This document shows, piece after piece, positions 7,667-15,117 of a stretch of 38,910 nucleotides of DNA (the stretch's first letter is position 1; every line of letters begins with the position of its first letter). The notes beneath the pieces were generated by a model. The model searched no databases. It was given only the letters and a program-made list of their open reading frames with translations, and was not told the origin of the DNA. Made by a program: the position numbers and the translations under genes. This DNA comes from an uncultured Pseudomonadota bacterium (GTDB lineage: Bacteria > Myxococcota_A > UBA796 > CAJQPC01), in assembly GCA_913060515.1 (NCBI GenBank), contig CAJXRZ010000059.1, positions 1 to 38,910 on the forward strand, given 5' to 3'.

Positions 7667-8518
7667 ATGAACCGCATCGCCGCCTGTCTGGCTGTCGGAT
7701 CCCTCATCACCCTGTCCGCTTGTACAAAGGGCTCCGTCTCGGGCACCGTCACCGACGGGCTGAGCAAAGCTCCGGTCTCCGAGCTGCGACTGCTGGCCCG
7801 TTCCGAGGCGCCAGACCAGACCTGCAAGGTCTTTGAGACCACCACAGACGCCAGCGGCGCCTACAGCTTTGGTGAGCTCTGCGCGGGCCAGACCTACGTG
7901 ATCTCCTCCGGCGACGAGGCCCGCTTCTTCACGGGCAACCAAGAGGTCAGCGGCGATGAGCAGTCGGCCGCCAACGAGCTGACCGCCTGGCGCGGTCCAG
8001 AAGGCGTCGGCGTATACCTGCTCAAGGCTGACGGCACCATGGAGTCCCAGCGCACCAAGGCCGATGTGGCATCGGCCACCCTGTTCGAGACCGAGCAGAG
8101 CGTGCGCTACCCCACCGGAACCCCTGGCTCCTGGCCTGCGGTCGCCTCGGGCGAGTACCTGGTGCTCATCGGCAAGGCCACCATCGAGAACCAGCAGATG
8201 TTCCCGCTGATCGAGTCCCCCGAGGTCAAGTTCAACCCCGACCGCGAAGGCCTCACCCACTTCAGCCTGGGACAAGAGTGGCTCTACATCGGCGCCAAGA
8301 TCGATGAGGGCGTGTACACCGAGATGAACACCGAGCTGGACACCAGCAAGGTGGTCATGGCCGAGCACGGAGACCGCGCTGCCCAGTACATCCCTGCGGA
8401 CGCTGTTCCAGCCGGAAAGTACGCCATGCTCACGAAGAAGGCACGGCGTACCTACATGTTTGAGATCGGCGCAGCGGCCCCAGCAGCCGAGGCTGGAGAC
8501 GCTCCCGCCACCGAGTAG
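7667..8518 (+). CDS. Lipoprotein with carboxypeptidase-regulatory-like domain
   Basis: 283 residues. A conventional lipoprotein signal is present: MNRIAACLAVGSLITLSAC, with Arg in the n-region and Cys at 19. Residues about 21-90 resemble a CarboxypepD_reg/SdrD-like Ig fold (GSVSGTVTDGLSKAPVSEL, then TTTDASGAYSFGELCAGQTY). A domain of about 170 residues without recognised relatives follows, and an Ala/Glu/Pro-rich tail ends the protein. AGGAG is well placed before the ATG. Predicted to be anchored in the cell envelope; no ligand can be inferred. Its normal signal peptide contrasts with the very short ones of many other lipoproteins here. Confidence 0.8.
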   Translation: MNRIAACLAVGSLITLSACTKGSVSGTVTDGLSKAPVSELRLLARSEAPDQTCKVFETTTDASGAYSFGELCAGQTYVISSGDEARFFTGNQEVSGDEQSAANELTAWRGPEGVGVYLLKADGTMESQRTKADVASATLFETEQSVRYPTGTPGSWPAVASGEYLVLIGKATIENQQMFPLIESPEVKFNPDREGLTHFSLGQEWLYIGAKIDEGVYTEMNTELDTSKVVMAEHGDRAAQYIPADAVPAGKYAMLTKKARRTYMFEIGAAAPAAEAGDAPATE

Positions 8519-8528
8519 AACGCTCCGC

Positions 8529-8543
8529 CCGGTCGAAGACCGG
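8529..8543. terminator. Hairpin between convergent genes, possible bidirectional terminator
   Basis: CCGGTC-GAA-GACCGG is a six-base perfect stem lying in the 27-base gap between the lipoprotein stop (8518) and the acyltransferase stop (8546). There is no T-run on either side, so intrinsic activity is uncertain. Confidence 0.4.
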
Positions 8544-8545
8544 AG

Positions 8546-9313
8546 CTACTCGAGGAGGTCTACCTGCGGATGCGGGTGGGCCTCTTTGAGTTTGTGCACC
8601 ATCTCTCGGCTCCGGCCCCAAGCGGCCTCGAAGAAGTCCTCGAAGACCGGGTAGTCCTCGGGGGTGATGGGCTCACTGAACTGGGCCCACACCTTCTGAC
8701 CAAAGCGTATGCCGCGATTGGTGGCCGGGATCACGGCATCTGTCCCCCACACCGCTGCCGGAACGACGGGAATGCCCGCATCGTAGGCCGCACGCACCAG
8801 CCCGGTGTAGACCCGCTCCAGGACGGTCTGCGAGCGTGAGCGGGTTCGCGTGCCCTCTGGATAGACGTGCAAGGCACGGCCAGAATGCATGAGCATCAGC
8901 GCTTCTTCCTTGGCGCGGGCCCGGTCCTTGGGGTCCTTGCGGTCAAAGAAGACAGCGCCGCCCAGGTAGCCGAGCAGCCCCATCACCGGGAACCAGAAGA
9001 CCTCGGACTTGGAGATGCCCTGGGTGTGCCCCGCCCAGATGAGCAGGAGCACATCGACGAAGCTGCGGTGGTTGGAGATGAGCAGGTAGGGCTGCCCGAT
9101 GGGGAGCTTCTCGCTGCCTTTGAGCTGGGGACGGGCAAAGAGGCCGATGCGCAAGATGCCCCAACTGGCCAGACGGTTGGTCCAGAAACAGTAGCGCTCA
9201 CGCACCCCCCGAGGGAGCAGCCAGGTCGGCAGAGCGAAGAGCAAGCACAAAGCTGCGATCAACACTGCAATCACAGCGGCCCAAGGAACCAAGATGTAGC
9301 TGAACCACGTCAT
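8546..9313 (-). CDS. PlsC-family 1-acyl-glycerol-3-phosphate acyltransferase
   Basis: 255 residues from the ATG at 9313, chosen because the protein then begins at MTWFSYILVPW and leads directly into a hydrophobic N-terminal membrane segment (residues about 4-32). Longer in-frame starts run into the bolA promoter and gene. The acyltransferase motif I, NHRSFVDVLLL (H-x4-D), is present. Motif III is YPEGTRTRS, and a PVVPAAVWGTD segment matches motif IV. Expected to acylate lysophosphatidic acid, or a related lysolipid, at the inner face of the cytoplasmic membrane. It is divergent from bolA with 58 bases between starts. Confidence 0.88.
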   Translation of the reverse strand: MTWFSYILVPWAAVIAVLIAALCLLFALPTWLLPRGVRERYCFWTNRLASWGILRIGLFARPQLKGSEKLPIGQPYLLISNHRSFVDVLLLIWAGHTQGISKSEVFWFPVMGLLGYLGGAVFFDRKDPKDRARAKEEALMLMHSGRALHVYPEGTRTRSRSQTVLERVYTGLVRAAYDAGIPVVPAAVWGTDAVIPATNRGIRFGQKVWAQFSEPITPEDYPVFEDFFEAAWGRSREMVHKLKEAHPHPQVDLLE

Positions 9314-9371
9314 GGCCTCGCGGTTGTTCCAAAGCGCGGCTAAAGGGCGGGAACGAGGAAGCGGCTCAAGC

Positions 9372-9620
9372 ATGATGGAACCCACAAAGATTGCCGAGAT
9401 CCTGCAGGCCAGCCTGCCGGATTGCCAGGCTCTCGTCAGCGACAATGCCGGTGACAAAGAGCACTTTCAAGCAGAGGTTGTCTCCTCGGCTTTCGAGGGT
9501 CGCTCGCGCATTCAACAGCATCGCCTTGTCTACCAAGCCCTCGGGGATCACATGAAGGGCGATATTCACGCCCTTGCCCTGAAGACCTATACCCCAAGCA
9601 AGTGGCCCAACAAGGCTTAG
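9372..9620 (+). CDS. BolA family protein
   Basis: 82 residues. The signature FEGRSRIQQHRLVYQALGDHM followed by KGDIHALALKTYTPSKW matches the BolA/IbaG fold, including the invariant RHR/QHR-L-V-Y segment and the IHAL-x-[IL]-x-T-x-[ST]-P strand. BolA proteins bind a [2Fe-2S] cluster together with a monothiol glutaredoxin, and the glutaredoxin gene follows 24 bases downstream. Two adjacent ATGs (9372 and 9375) could start it. The Shine-Dalgarno is weak (GAGG about 13 bases upstream). Confidence 0.9.
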   Translation: MMEPTKIAEILQASLPDCQALVSDNAGDKEHFQAEVVSSAFEGRSRIQQHRLVYQALGDHMKGDIHALALKTYTPSKWPNKA

Positions 9621-9644
9621 GCCTTCGCCATACCTGGAGACGAA

Positions 9645-9971
9645 ATGTCCGAACGCAGCGTTCAAGACTTCATCAAGGACCTGGTCACCCAGAACCAAGT
9701 CATGCTCTTTATGAAGGGCAACAAGTTCTTCCCAGCCTGCGGATTCAGCGCCAAGTCGGTGCAGATCCTCAAGATGAACGGGGCCACCTTCGAGACCTTC
9801 GATGTGCTCTCCGACCCCGACGTCCGCTCCGGCATCAAGGAATTCGCTCAGTGGCCCACCATCCCCCAGCTTTACATCAACGGTGAGTTTTTGGGCGGCT
9901 CGGACATCATGATGGAGATGCACGAGAACGGTGAGCTGAAGACCATGATTGAGGGCCTTAGCGCCAACTAA
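9645..9971 (+). CDS. grxD: Monothiol glutaredoxin (Grx4 type)
   Basis: 108 residues, the usual length of single-domain Grx4/GrxD. The CGFS active site is in FFPACGFSAKSV. The glutathione-binding WPTIPQLYINGEFLGGSD is intact, as is the preceding lysine in MLFMKGNKF. Family members bridge a [2Fe-2S] cluster with glutathione and pass it to targets, or to BolA. The gene lies directly after the BolA gene and before a strong terminator, giving a two-gene iron-sulfur trafficking operon. Confidence 0.95.
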   Translation: MSERSVQDFIKDLVTQNQVMLFMKGNKFFPACGFSAKSVQILKMNGATFETFDVLSDPDVRSGIKEFAQWPTIPQLYINGEFLGGSDIMMEMHENGELKTMIEGLSAN

Positions 9972-9990
9972 GATGCGTATTTGCGCCATG

Positions 9991-10027
9991 AAGCCCTTGG
10001 ATCCCTGACAGGATCTGAGGGCTTTTT
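9991..10027 (+). terminator. Rho-independent terminator after the bolA-grx operon
   Basis: AAGCCC pairs with GGGCTT around an inner GGATCC/GGATCT stem and a CTGACA loop. The hairpin is followed immediately by a run of T. It starts 20 bases after the glutaredoxin stop codon and ends before the leader of the gene at 10057. Confidence 0.85.
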
Positions 10028-10056
10028 GCGTGGGAGAAGGCAGACACGGAGCTGCC

Positions 10057-12354
10057 ATGCCAGAACCCACTGCCCTCGCCCGACAGACCAGTACGCCACT
10101 CTTGGCTGGACAGGGCGCTGACCAAGCCGACGACCACCTGGCCCCAGGTCCCCAAGATCACCTCCTGCAACACGCGAGCATGCTCCAGCAGGTCTTGAAC
10201 CTTCCGGAGAGCGACGAGATGGTCCTCTCGATGCTCGAGAACGACATCGCACAAGAGTTCTCGCGGGTGGACGACGACCCCGAGCCGACGATGGAAGAGC
10301 TGCAGGGGCGTTCGGACGCCTTGGATCCCATGGCCAAACTGCGCCGTGGCGTCCCAGCACCGCCCGACGCGCCTGAGAGCGAGCTTGACCAGCGGATGAA
10401 CATTCTGGACGGGATGGACCACGACACCGAGGACCTTCAGGCACGGAACGATGCGCTGAACCCGATGGCGCATCTGCAGAACACGGTGCCCGCCATGCCC
10501 GACAGCGACGAGCAGGCGCTGGACGAGAAGCTGGCCATACTCCATGACAAGCAGGTCGACCCCAAGGAGTTGGAGCAGCGCCAGGGCCAGCTGGACTCAA
10601 GCTACGACAAGAACCAAGACGATGAGTTGATGGAGATGCGCAGGCAAGCCCTGCGCCCGCAAGGCATCACAACCGAGGACATGATGGTCCTCGAAGACAA
10701 GCTGGCCCAGCTCGAGAAGATGGACGTGAAGTGGGACTACAAGACAGCGGCCAACCATCTCGAGTACGACGACCACGAGGACTTTGTCATCGAGCAAGCC
10801 AGGGCCCTCCGCAGGGGCTTGCCGCCGCTGGACAAGGAGACGCAAGCCCAGCTGACAGACCCCACTGAGCTCCCTGATGGACTCAAGCCCAAAGACGACA
10901 TGGAGGCGCTGGAGTCCCTGGACCACCTGCCCCAGAAGGGCGACGATGCGCGGGCACGCCTGGACGCGCTGCAGGCCGGGTTGCCAAACGGACAGGCCCA
11001 CAAAGACGAAGTGGAAGAGGCCGAGTACCAGATGCTCGGCCAGGAGGCGGGCCTGCTCCCGCCACCTCTGAAGCGCCAAGACTCCATCGAGGTCGTGGAC
11101 GACCAGGCCGCCAGCAAGCAAGCCGCCTCAGCGAAGAGGAAGAACGACCGGGTCTACCAGAGCTTGAAGGGAGCCACCCAGCACGGCGGGCTGGACTTGG
11201 GTTTGGACATCATGAAGGAGCGGAAGTCCAAGAAACTCGGCCGTTTCATGAAATCCAAGAGCACCTACACCGACACGCTCAAGAGCCGCATCCCTGGATA
11301 CGAAGTCGCAAAACAGGGCCAAAAGGCCCGGAAAGAGATGCACCGTATCAATGCCAGTGAATCCATGGCCAAGGGAACCGAAAGCAACGAGCTGCTCCAA
11401 GCAATCCTGGCCTGTGGCCTGTACTACCAGCGCTACAAGCGCGACAAGGCCATGATCAAGTCCGCCACATCGATCCCGACCTACGGCACGGGGCCAGTCG
11501 GCTCGGCGGTAAAGGCAGGCATCAAGAGCGTTGGCATCCCCGGCTCCTTCTGGGCCCGATATCTGCACGCCGGCAAGGGCAAGGGTCAAGGCAGCTACCA
11601 GAAACAGAAGATGACCGGAAAGCGGGGCAAAAAAATCGGGGACCTTCGGGACGTGCGCAACTTGCGCGCGCTTCTCTACTCCGCAGGCAGCGGAAGCCAT
11701 GACCCACGGATGCAGAGGGTCGGCGGCGCGCTCGGCTCCAATGGGGAGGACCTGAGCAAGCGGGAGCCGTCCAAGGACAAGAAGATGCTCAATGGCTCCC
11801 AGGATGACTACCTGAGCTTCGCCGAGCGGAACGTCTACCAAGGGCTCAAAGACGGCACCATGACCGGTGATCAGGTGCCCGCTGAGATGATCTTGCCCAT
11901 CCTCTGGCGCATGCACAAGATCTTCGCAACGGTCTCTCGCTACAAGTCCGAGCAGCTCACCATGCAAGACAAAGCTCTGGCGAAATACGAGGCTGAAAAG
12001 GCCAAAGCCGAAGCCAAGTTGGCCCAGGGCAAGAAGGCGACCATGCCCAGGATGTCGGCAGAGGCCAGAAAGGCGAGAAGGCGCCAGAACGATGCGGCCC
12101 GGCAAGCACAGATGGACAACCGCCCCATGGCGTCCATGGCAAACAGCGGTCCGGACCTCTCGCCAAACAAGGACCAGTCTATGGATCCGCTGGCTCCTCA
12201 AGGTGGATTCTTGGCGCACGCCAAGAACCTGGACAACATGCCGGAGCAGGGCCTGCCGGACACGGACCGGAAGACCGACGTGGAAAACGACCGGGTAGAC
12301 GTGATTCAAGACACGGAGAAGAAGAAGGACAAAAAGCCCATGCTCCTGGCTTGA
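10057..12354 (+). CDS. Large hydrophilic repeat protein of unknown function
   Basis: 765 residues from the ATG at 10057 (GGAG upstream). There is no signal peptide or membrane helix. Residues about 78-310 carry degenerate repeats of about 45 residues. The clearest pair is LQGRSDALDPMAKLRRGVPA (82-101) and LQARNDALNPMAHLQNTVPA (127-146). Weaker copies (x-ALRxGLP-type) lie near 196, 250 and 303. The first half is acidic. From about residue 355 it becomes strongly Lys/Arg-rich, with a compact-looking Gly/Tyr region (470-530) and a probable coiled coil near 640-690 rich in AKAEAKLAQ-like heptads. It has no DUF4157 or toxin motif I can see. A structural or cargo protein of the nearby spike system is possible but unproven. 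It converges on the sulfotransferase gene with three bases between stops. Confidence 0.72.
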   Translation: MPEPTALARQTSTPLLAGQGADQADDHLAPGPQDHLLQHASMLQQVLNLPESDEMVLSMLENDIAQEFSRVDDDPEPTMEELQGRSDALDPMAKLRRGVPAPPDAPESELDQRMNILDGMDHDTEDLQARNDALNPMAHLQNTVPAMPDSDEQALDEKLAILHDKQVDPKELEQRQGQLDSSYDKNQDDELMEMRRQALRPQGITTEDMMVLEDKLAQLEKMDVKWDYKTAANHLEYDDHEDFVIEQARALRRGLPPLDKETQAQLTDPTELPDGLKPKDDMEALESLDHLPQKGDDARARLDALQAGLPNGQAHKDEVEEAEYQMLGQEAGLLPPPLKRQDSIEVVDDQAASKQAASAKRKNDRVYQSLKGATQHGGLDLGLDIMKERKSKKLGRFMKSKSTYTDTLKSRIPGYEVAKQGQKARKEMHRINASESMAKGTESNELLQAILACGLYYQRYKRDKAMIKSATSIPTYGTGPVGSAVKAGIKSVGIPGSFWARYLHAGKGKGQGSYQKQKMTGKRGKKIGDLRDVRNLRALLYSAGSGSHDPRMQRVGGALGSNGEDLSKREPSKDKKMLNGSQDDYLSFAERNVYQGLKDGTMTGDQVPAEMILPILWRMHKIFATVSRYKSEQLTMQDKALAKYEAEKAKAEAKLAQGKKATMPRMSAEARKARRRQNDAARQAQMDNRPMASMANSGPDLSPNKDQSMDPLAPQGGFLAHAKNLDNMPEQGLPDTDRKTDVENDRVDVIQDTEKKKDKKPMLLA

Positions 12355-12357
12355 CCC

Positions 12358-13452
12358 TCAGCCCTTTTGGTCCTCGTCCGAGTCCGCTCCAAAGCGCTTG
12401 GCGTCGTAGGCCGAGAAGCCCTCACCGTCGCCGCGCAGCAGCACATCGCAGTAGAAGCGCGTCTTCTTGACCACGTTGCCCAGGGCGTTGTGGTGAATGT
12501 TCTTGCGCAGGGCGACCAGGGTGCGGCGCTCGAACTTGTACTTGTCCCAGCGGTCGTCTCGGGCCTTCTTCTCAGCCTTGGCCTTGGCCTCGCCGGCGTC
12601 GACATCGGCCAGAGGGGCAAACAGGGTCTCCCGGTCCCAGCCCCAGGTGGCCAGGTCCTCATCGGAGAGGCTGTCGATCATGTGACGGAGCAAGGCTTCC
12701 TTGGCGGGGTCTGCCGCTGCCGACTGGGCCCACTTCTCCAAGGAGGAGGTCACCGGGCGGGAGTGCTTGGCCACGCCGATGGGGTCGCCCAGACCGCCTT
12801 CGACGGCGGGCTTGGCCTTGCCGTAGTTGACCGTGTCGGGCTCGTGGGGGATGCCGATGTGCTCGTAGATGCGCTTGAGCTGCGCCTCGGGGTCCGCGAC
12901 GATGTCCTCGTACTTGACGTGCACGAAGGGGACCTGGGCGGTGCGCAGAAAGTCGGCCATCGCAGGCACGTAGCGCTCGAGCACCGGGTTGAAGTCGTAG
13001 GCCGCCTGGTAGTCGCCATCGAAGAAGCTGGCCGCGAAGCTGTCCCACACCGAGAGCGGGTTGCGCGTCAGGATGACGAAGTGGGATTTGGGGAAGAGCC
13101 GCGCGATGAAGGGCAAGATCAGGGCGTAGGCCGGGGTCTTGTCCAAGAAGTAGGGCTTGTCCTGGGTGGTCAGCATGCGGCCGTACATCACGTCGGTGTA
13201 GGCCCGCAGGGCGTCCAGATAGTCGTCCTCACCGCCAGGCATGTCCGCGACGAACTGCTTGAGGGCCGTGGCCGCCTGGAGCTGATCGAAGGGCGCCCGG
13301 TCTACGTTGTCGTAGAAACCCAGGTGCGCCAGGGGCGTGAGCAGGTGGGGCTCAGGGCGGCTGTAGATCTGCGTGTGCGCGCTGAGCATGCGCATGAGCA
13401 GAGTGCTGCCGGAGCGAGGAGGGCCGAGCACGAAGATGAGCTTGTCTTGCAT
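12358..13452 (-). CDS. Sulfotransferase (PAPS-dependent) family protein
   Basis: 364 residues. The N-terminal LIFVLGPPRSGSTLLMRML is the 5'-phosphosulfate-binding loop of the Sulfotransfer_1/3 superfamily. The 3'-phosphate segment is FVILTRNPLSVWDSF (R-x-P...S). An H-V-K-Y-E-D strand and the D-P-E-A-Q-L-K-R-I-Y-E-H-I-G helix follow as in bacterial members. An extra Lys/Arg-rich C-terminal tail of about 75 residues is present. Likely transfers sulfate from PAPS to a sugar, lipid or small-molecule hydroxyl; the acceptor is unknown. No PAPS synthesis genes are near. It is followed on the same strand, 40 bases upstream, by murB, so the two may be co-transcribed. Confidence 0.87.
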   Translation of the reverse strand: MQDKLIFVLGPPRSGSTLLMRMLSAHTQIYSRPEPHLLTPLAHLGFYDNVDRAPFDQLQAATALKQFVADMPGGEDDYLDALRAYTDVMYGRMLTTQDKPYFLDKTPAYALILPFIARLFPKSHFVILTRNPLSVWDSFAASFFDGDYQAAYDFNPVLERYVPAMADFLRTAQVPFVHVKYEDIVADPEAQLKRIYEHIGIPHEPDTVNYGKAKPAVEGGLGDPIGVAKHSRPVTSSLEKWAQSAAADPAKEALLRHMIDSLSDEDLATWGWDRETLFAPLADVDAGEAKAKAEKKARDDRWDKYKFERRTLVALRKNIHHNALGNVVKKTRFYCDVLLRGDGEGFSAYDAKRFGADSDEDQKG

Positions 13453-13492
13453 ACCTGCAAGCTAACCCCGTCCCCTGTGGGGTGACGTTGCT

Positions 13493-14440
13493 TCAGCCGG
13501 GTTGCACGCTATCTGCGCAGCCCTCGTCAACGCCCAAGGGGTCAGGACCCCAGTCCCCGAGCAGCTTGACCTCGGGGCGGAGCAAGACACCGGTCTGTTG
13601 GTACACCACCCGGCGGGCGTGCACGATGAGCTGCCGAAGCTCTTCAGAGCTCGCTCCCCCATCGTTCAAAAAGAAGTTGGCGTGCAGCTCGGAGATGACC
13701 GCGCCACCGATGCGGTGCCCCTTCAGACCGCAGGCGTCCAAGAGGCGTCCAGCGGAGTCCCCTTCGGGGTTGGTGAAGGTGCTGCCGCAGCTGGGCTTGT
13801 CCAGGGGCTGGGTGGCCTTTCGACGGACCAGGAAGCCCTCCCGCTGCACCATGCGTGCGCCGTCAGGGTCGGGGGAGAGCGCGATCTTGGCCCGGGAGAC
13901 CACGGCACCGGCCGGCAGCGCGCTGTGCCGGTACGAGAAGCCACACTCCTCCGCCGTCAAGGTCACCACAGCGCCGCCGGGCAGGACCACCTCCACGGAC
14001 TCAATGCGGTCTTTGGCCTCGCCCAAGCGGGTGCCCGCGTTCATCACGACCGCCCCACCCATGGTCCCGGGAACTCCGGAGAAGGGCTCGGCGCCGGCCA
14101 TTCCGGCTTGGTCCAAGCGGTTGAGCAGAGCGTTGAGCTTCATGCCTGCCCCGACCCACGCGTGGTCCTCTGCGATCTCGAGCGCAGCCAGCTCCCCCTT
14201 GAGCAACAGCACCACACCGGAGATGCCCGCATCGTGGATCAAGGCGTTGGAGCCCCGGCCCAACACGGTCACACGGTCCACCACCGCCATGACGCCCTGG
14301 AGCTGCGCCAGTGTCTTGACCTCGACCAGGAGCTCGGCGGGGCCGCCGCACTTCCAGTAGGCCTTGCGGGTCAGGGAGGCCTGGGGTGTGAGCTTGGCGC
14401 CGGTGGCGCCCAGGGCGGTGATCACGTCGTCGGAGAGCAT
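13493..14440 (-). CDS. murB: UDP-N-acetylenolpyruvoylglucosamine reductase
   Basis: 315 residues. Reduces UDP-GlcNAc-enolpyruvate to UDP-MurNAc with NADPH and FAD, in peptidoglycan precursor synthesis. The FAD site shows VLGRGSNALIHDAGISGVV, and the second site is GAEPFSGVPGTMGGAVVMNAG. SYRHSALP supplies the conserved Tyr/Arg. SCGSTFTNPEGDSAGRLLDACG holds the serine that protonates the intermediate. HANFFLNDGGAS and the late PEVKLLG hold the C-terminal catalytic part. Not grouped with other mur/fts genes here. A candidate promoter and two operator-like dyads lie in the 95-base gap before its ATG. Confidence 0.95.
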   Translation of the reverse strand: MLSDDVITALGATGAKLTPQASLTRKAYWKCGGPAELLVEVKTLAQLQGVMAVVDRVTVLGRGSNALIHDAGISGVVLLLKGELAALEIAEDHAWVGAGMKLNALLNRLDQAGMAGAEPFSGVPGTMGGAVVMNAGTRLGEAKDRIESVEVVLPGGAVVTLTAEECGFSYRHSALPAGAVVSRAKIALSPDPDGARMVQREGFLVRRKATQPLDKPSCGSTFTNPEGDSAGRLLDACGLKGHRIGGAVISELHANFFLNDGGASSEELRQLIVHARRVVYQQTGVLLRPEVKLLGDWGPDPLGVDEGCADSVQPG

Positions 14441-14483
14441 GCAGGGCCTCTAACTTCCGATCCACGCTCTCGGCTGCGATCTT

Positions 14484-14525
14484 TTTTACCCAGGTAAAAC
14501 GATCACCCATTATACCCGGATAAAA
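14484..14525. promoter_or_regulatory. Two operator-like dyads between murB and the DUF2239 gene
   Basis: TTTTACCCAGGTAAAA (14484-14499) is a 7+2+7 inverted repeat. TTATACCCGGATAAAA (14510-14525) is a related, slightly imperfect copy. Their starts are 26 bases apart, about 2.5 helical turns, so two dimers could bind on nearly opposite faces. The second overlaps the murB -10 on the minus strand and lies directly before the Shine-Dalgarno of the DUF2239 gene on the plus strand. ACCCGG-centred dyads recall operators of some Rrf2-type regulators, but that link is from memory and weak. Confidence 0.6.
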
Positions 14526-14536
14526 GGAGTCTCCAA
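14509..14536 (-). promoter_or_regulatory. Candidate sigma-70-type promoter for murB
   Basis: Read on the minus strand, TTGGAG (14536-14531) and a perfect TATAAT (14514-14509) are separated by 16 bases. Transcription would start near 14502, about 60 bases before the murB ATG. The -35 overlaps the start codon of the divergent DUF2239 gene, and the -10 lies in one of the two dyads. Confidence 0.55.
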
Positions 14537-15096
14537 TGTCGAGCCAAAGCACCGCTGTTCAAGCCACCGCCTTCTTGGGCCACAGCATCCTGTTCCAAGG
14601 TCCCATCCGCCAAGTCGCCGAGCGCGTCTGGGCCCACCACCAGAGCGACAACGCTCCGCTCGTCCTGCTCTTCAATGACATGAACGGTGAGCCCATCGAC
14701 ATCGATCTGCGCGGGGATCTGGCCCTGGCCTTGCTGGATTACCCAGAGACCCCGCCCAAGCCCAGGGGCCGCCCCAAGCTTGGGGTCACCTCCAAAGAGG
14801 TCACCCTGCTCCCCCGCCACTGGGCCTGGCTCAACGCCCAGCCCAAGTCTGCCTCGGCGACCCTTCGGGGCTTGGTGCAGGCCCAGATCGACAGCGGCGT
14901 ACAGGACCCGGCTATCGCTCAGCGGCGCTGCTACACCGTGATGCAAGCCCTGGGTGGGAACCTGCCAGACTTTGAGCAGGCCTCGCGCTTGCTCTTCCGC
15001 AACGACGTGGCGGGCTTTCTGGATGCCATCGGTGATTGGCCCCCCGACCTTCAGGGCTATCTGGCCTCCTTCCTGCCAAAGCCGGATCAAGCCTGA
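14536..15096 (+). CDS. DUF2239 family protein
   Basis: 186 residues. It has the DUF2239 layout: an N-terminal TAFLGHSILFQGPIRQVAE, then LLFNDMNGEPIDIDLRG and the highly conserved RGRPKLGV-x-x-K-E-V-T-L-L-P-R-H-W-x-W-L-x-A-Q-P segment. It ends with an ASRLLFRNDVAGF...DWPPDLQ helix pair. AAGGAG is well placed before the ATG. Cytoplasmic, function unknown; in this family the RPKLGV...RHW block suggests a nucleic-acid or protein contact, but that is conjecture. It shares a regulatory region with murB. Confidence 0.9.
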   Translation: MSSQSTAVQATAFLGHSILFQGPIRQVAERVWAHHQSDNAPLVLLFNDMNGEPIDIDLRGDLALALLDYPETPPKPRGRPKLGVTSKEVTLLPRHWAWLNAQPKSASATLRGLVQAQIDSGVQDPAIAQRRCYTVMQALGGNLPDFEQASRLLFRNDVAGFLDAIGDWPPDLQGYLASFLPKPDQA

Positions 15097-15117
15097 GCCA
15101 CGGTGTAGCATCCCGCC

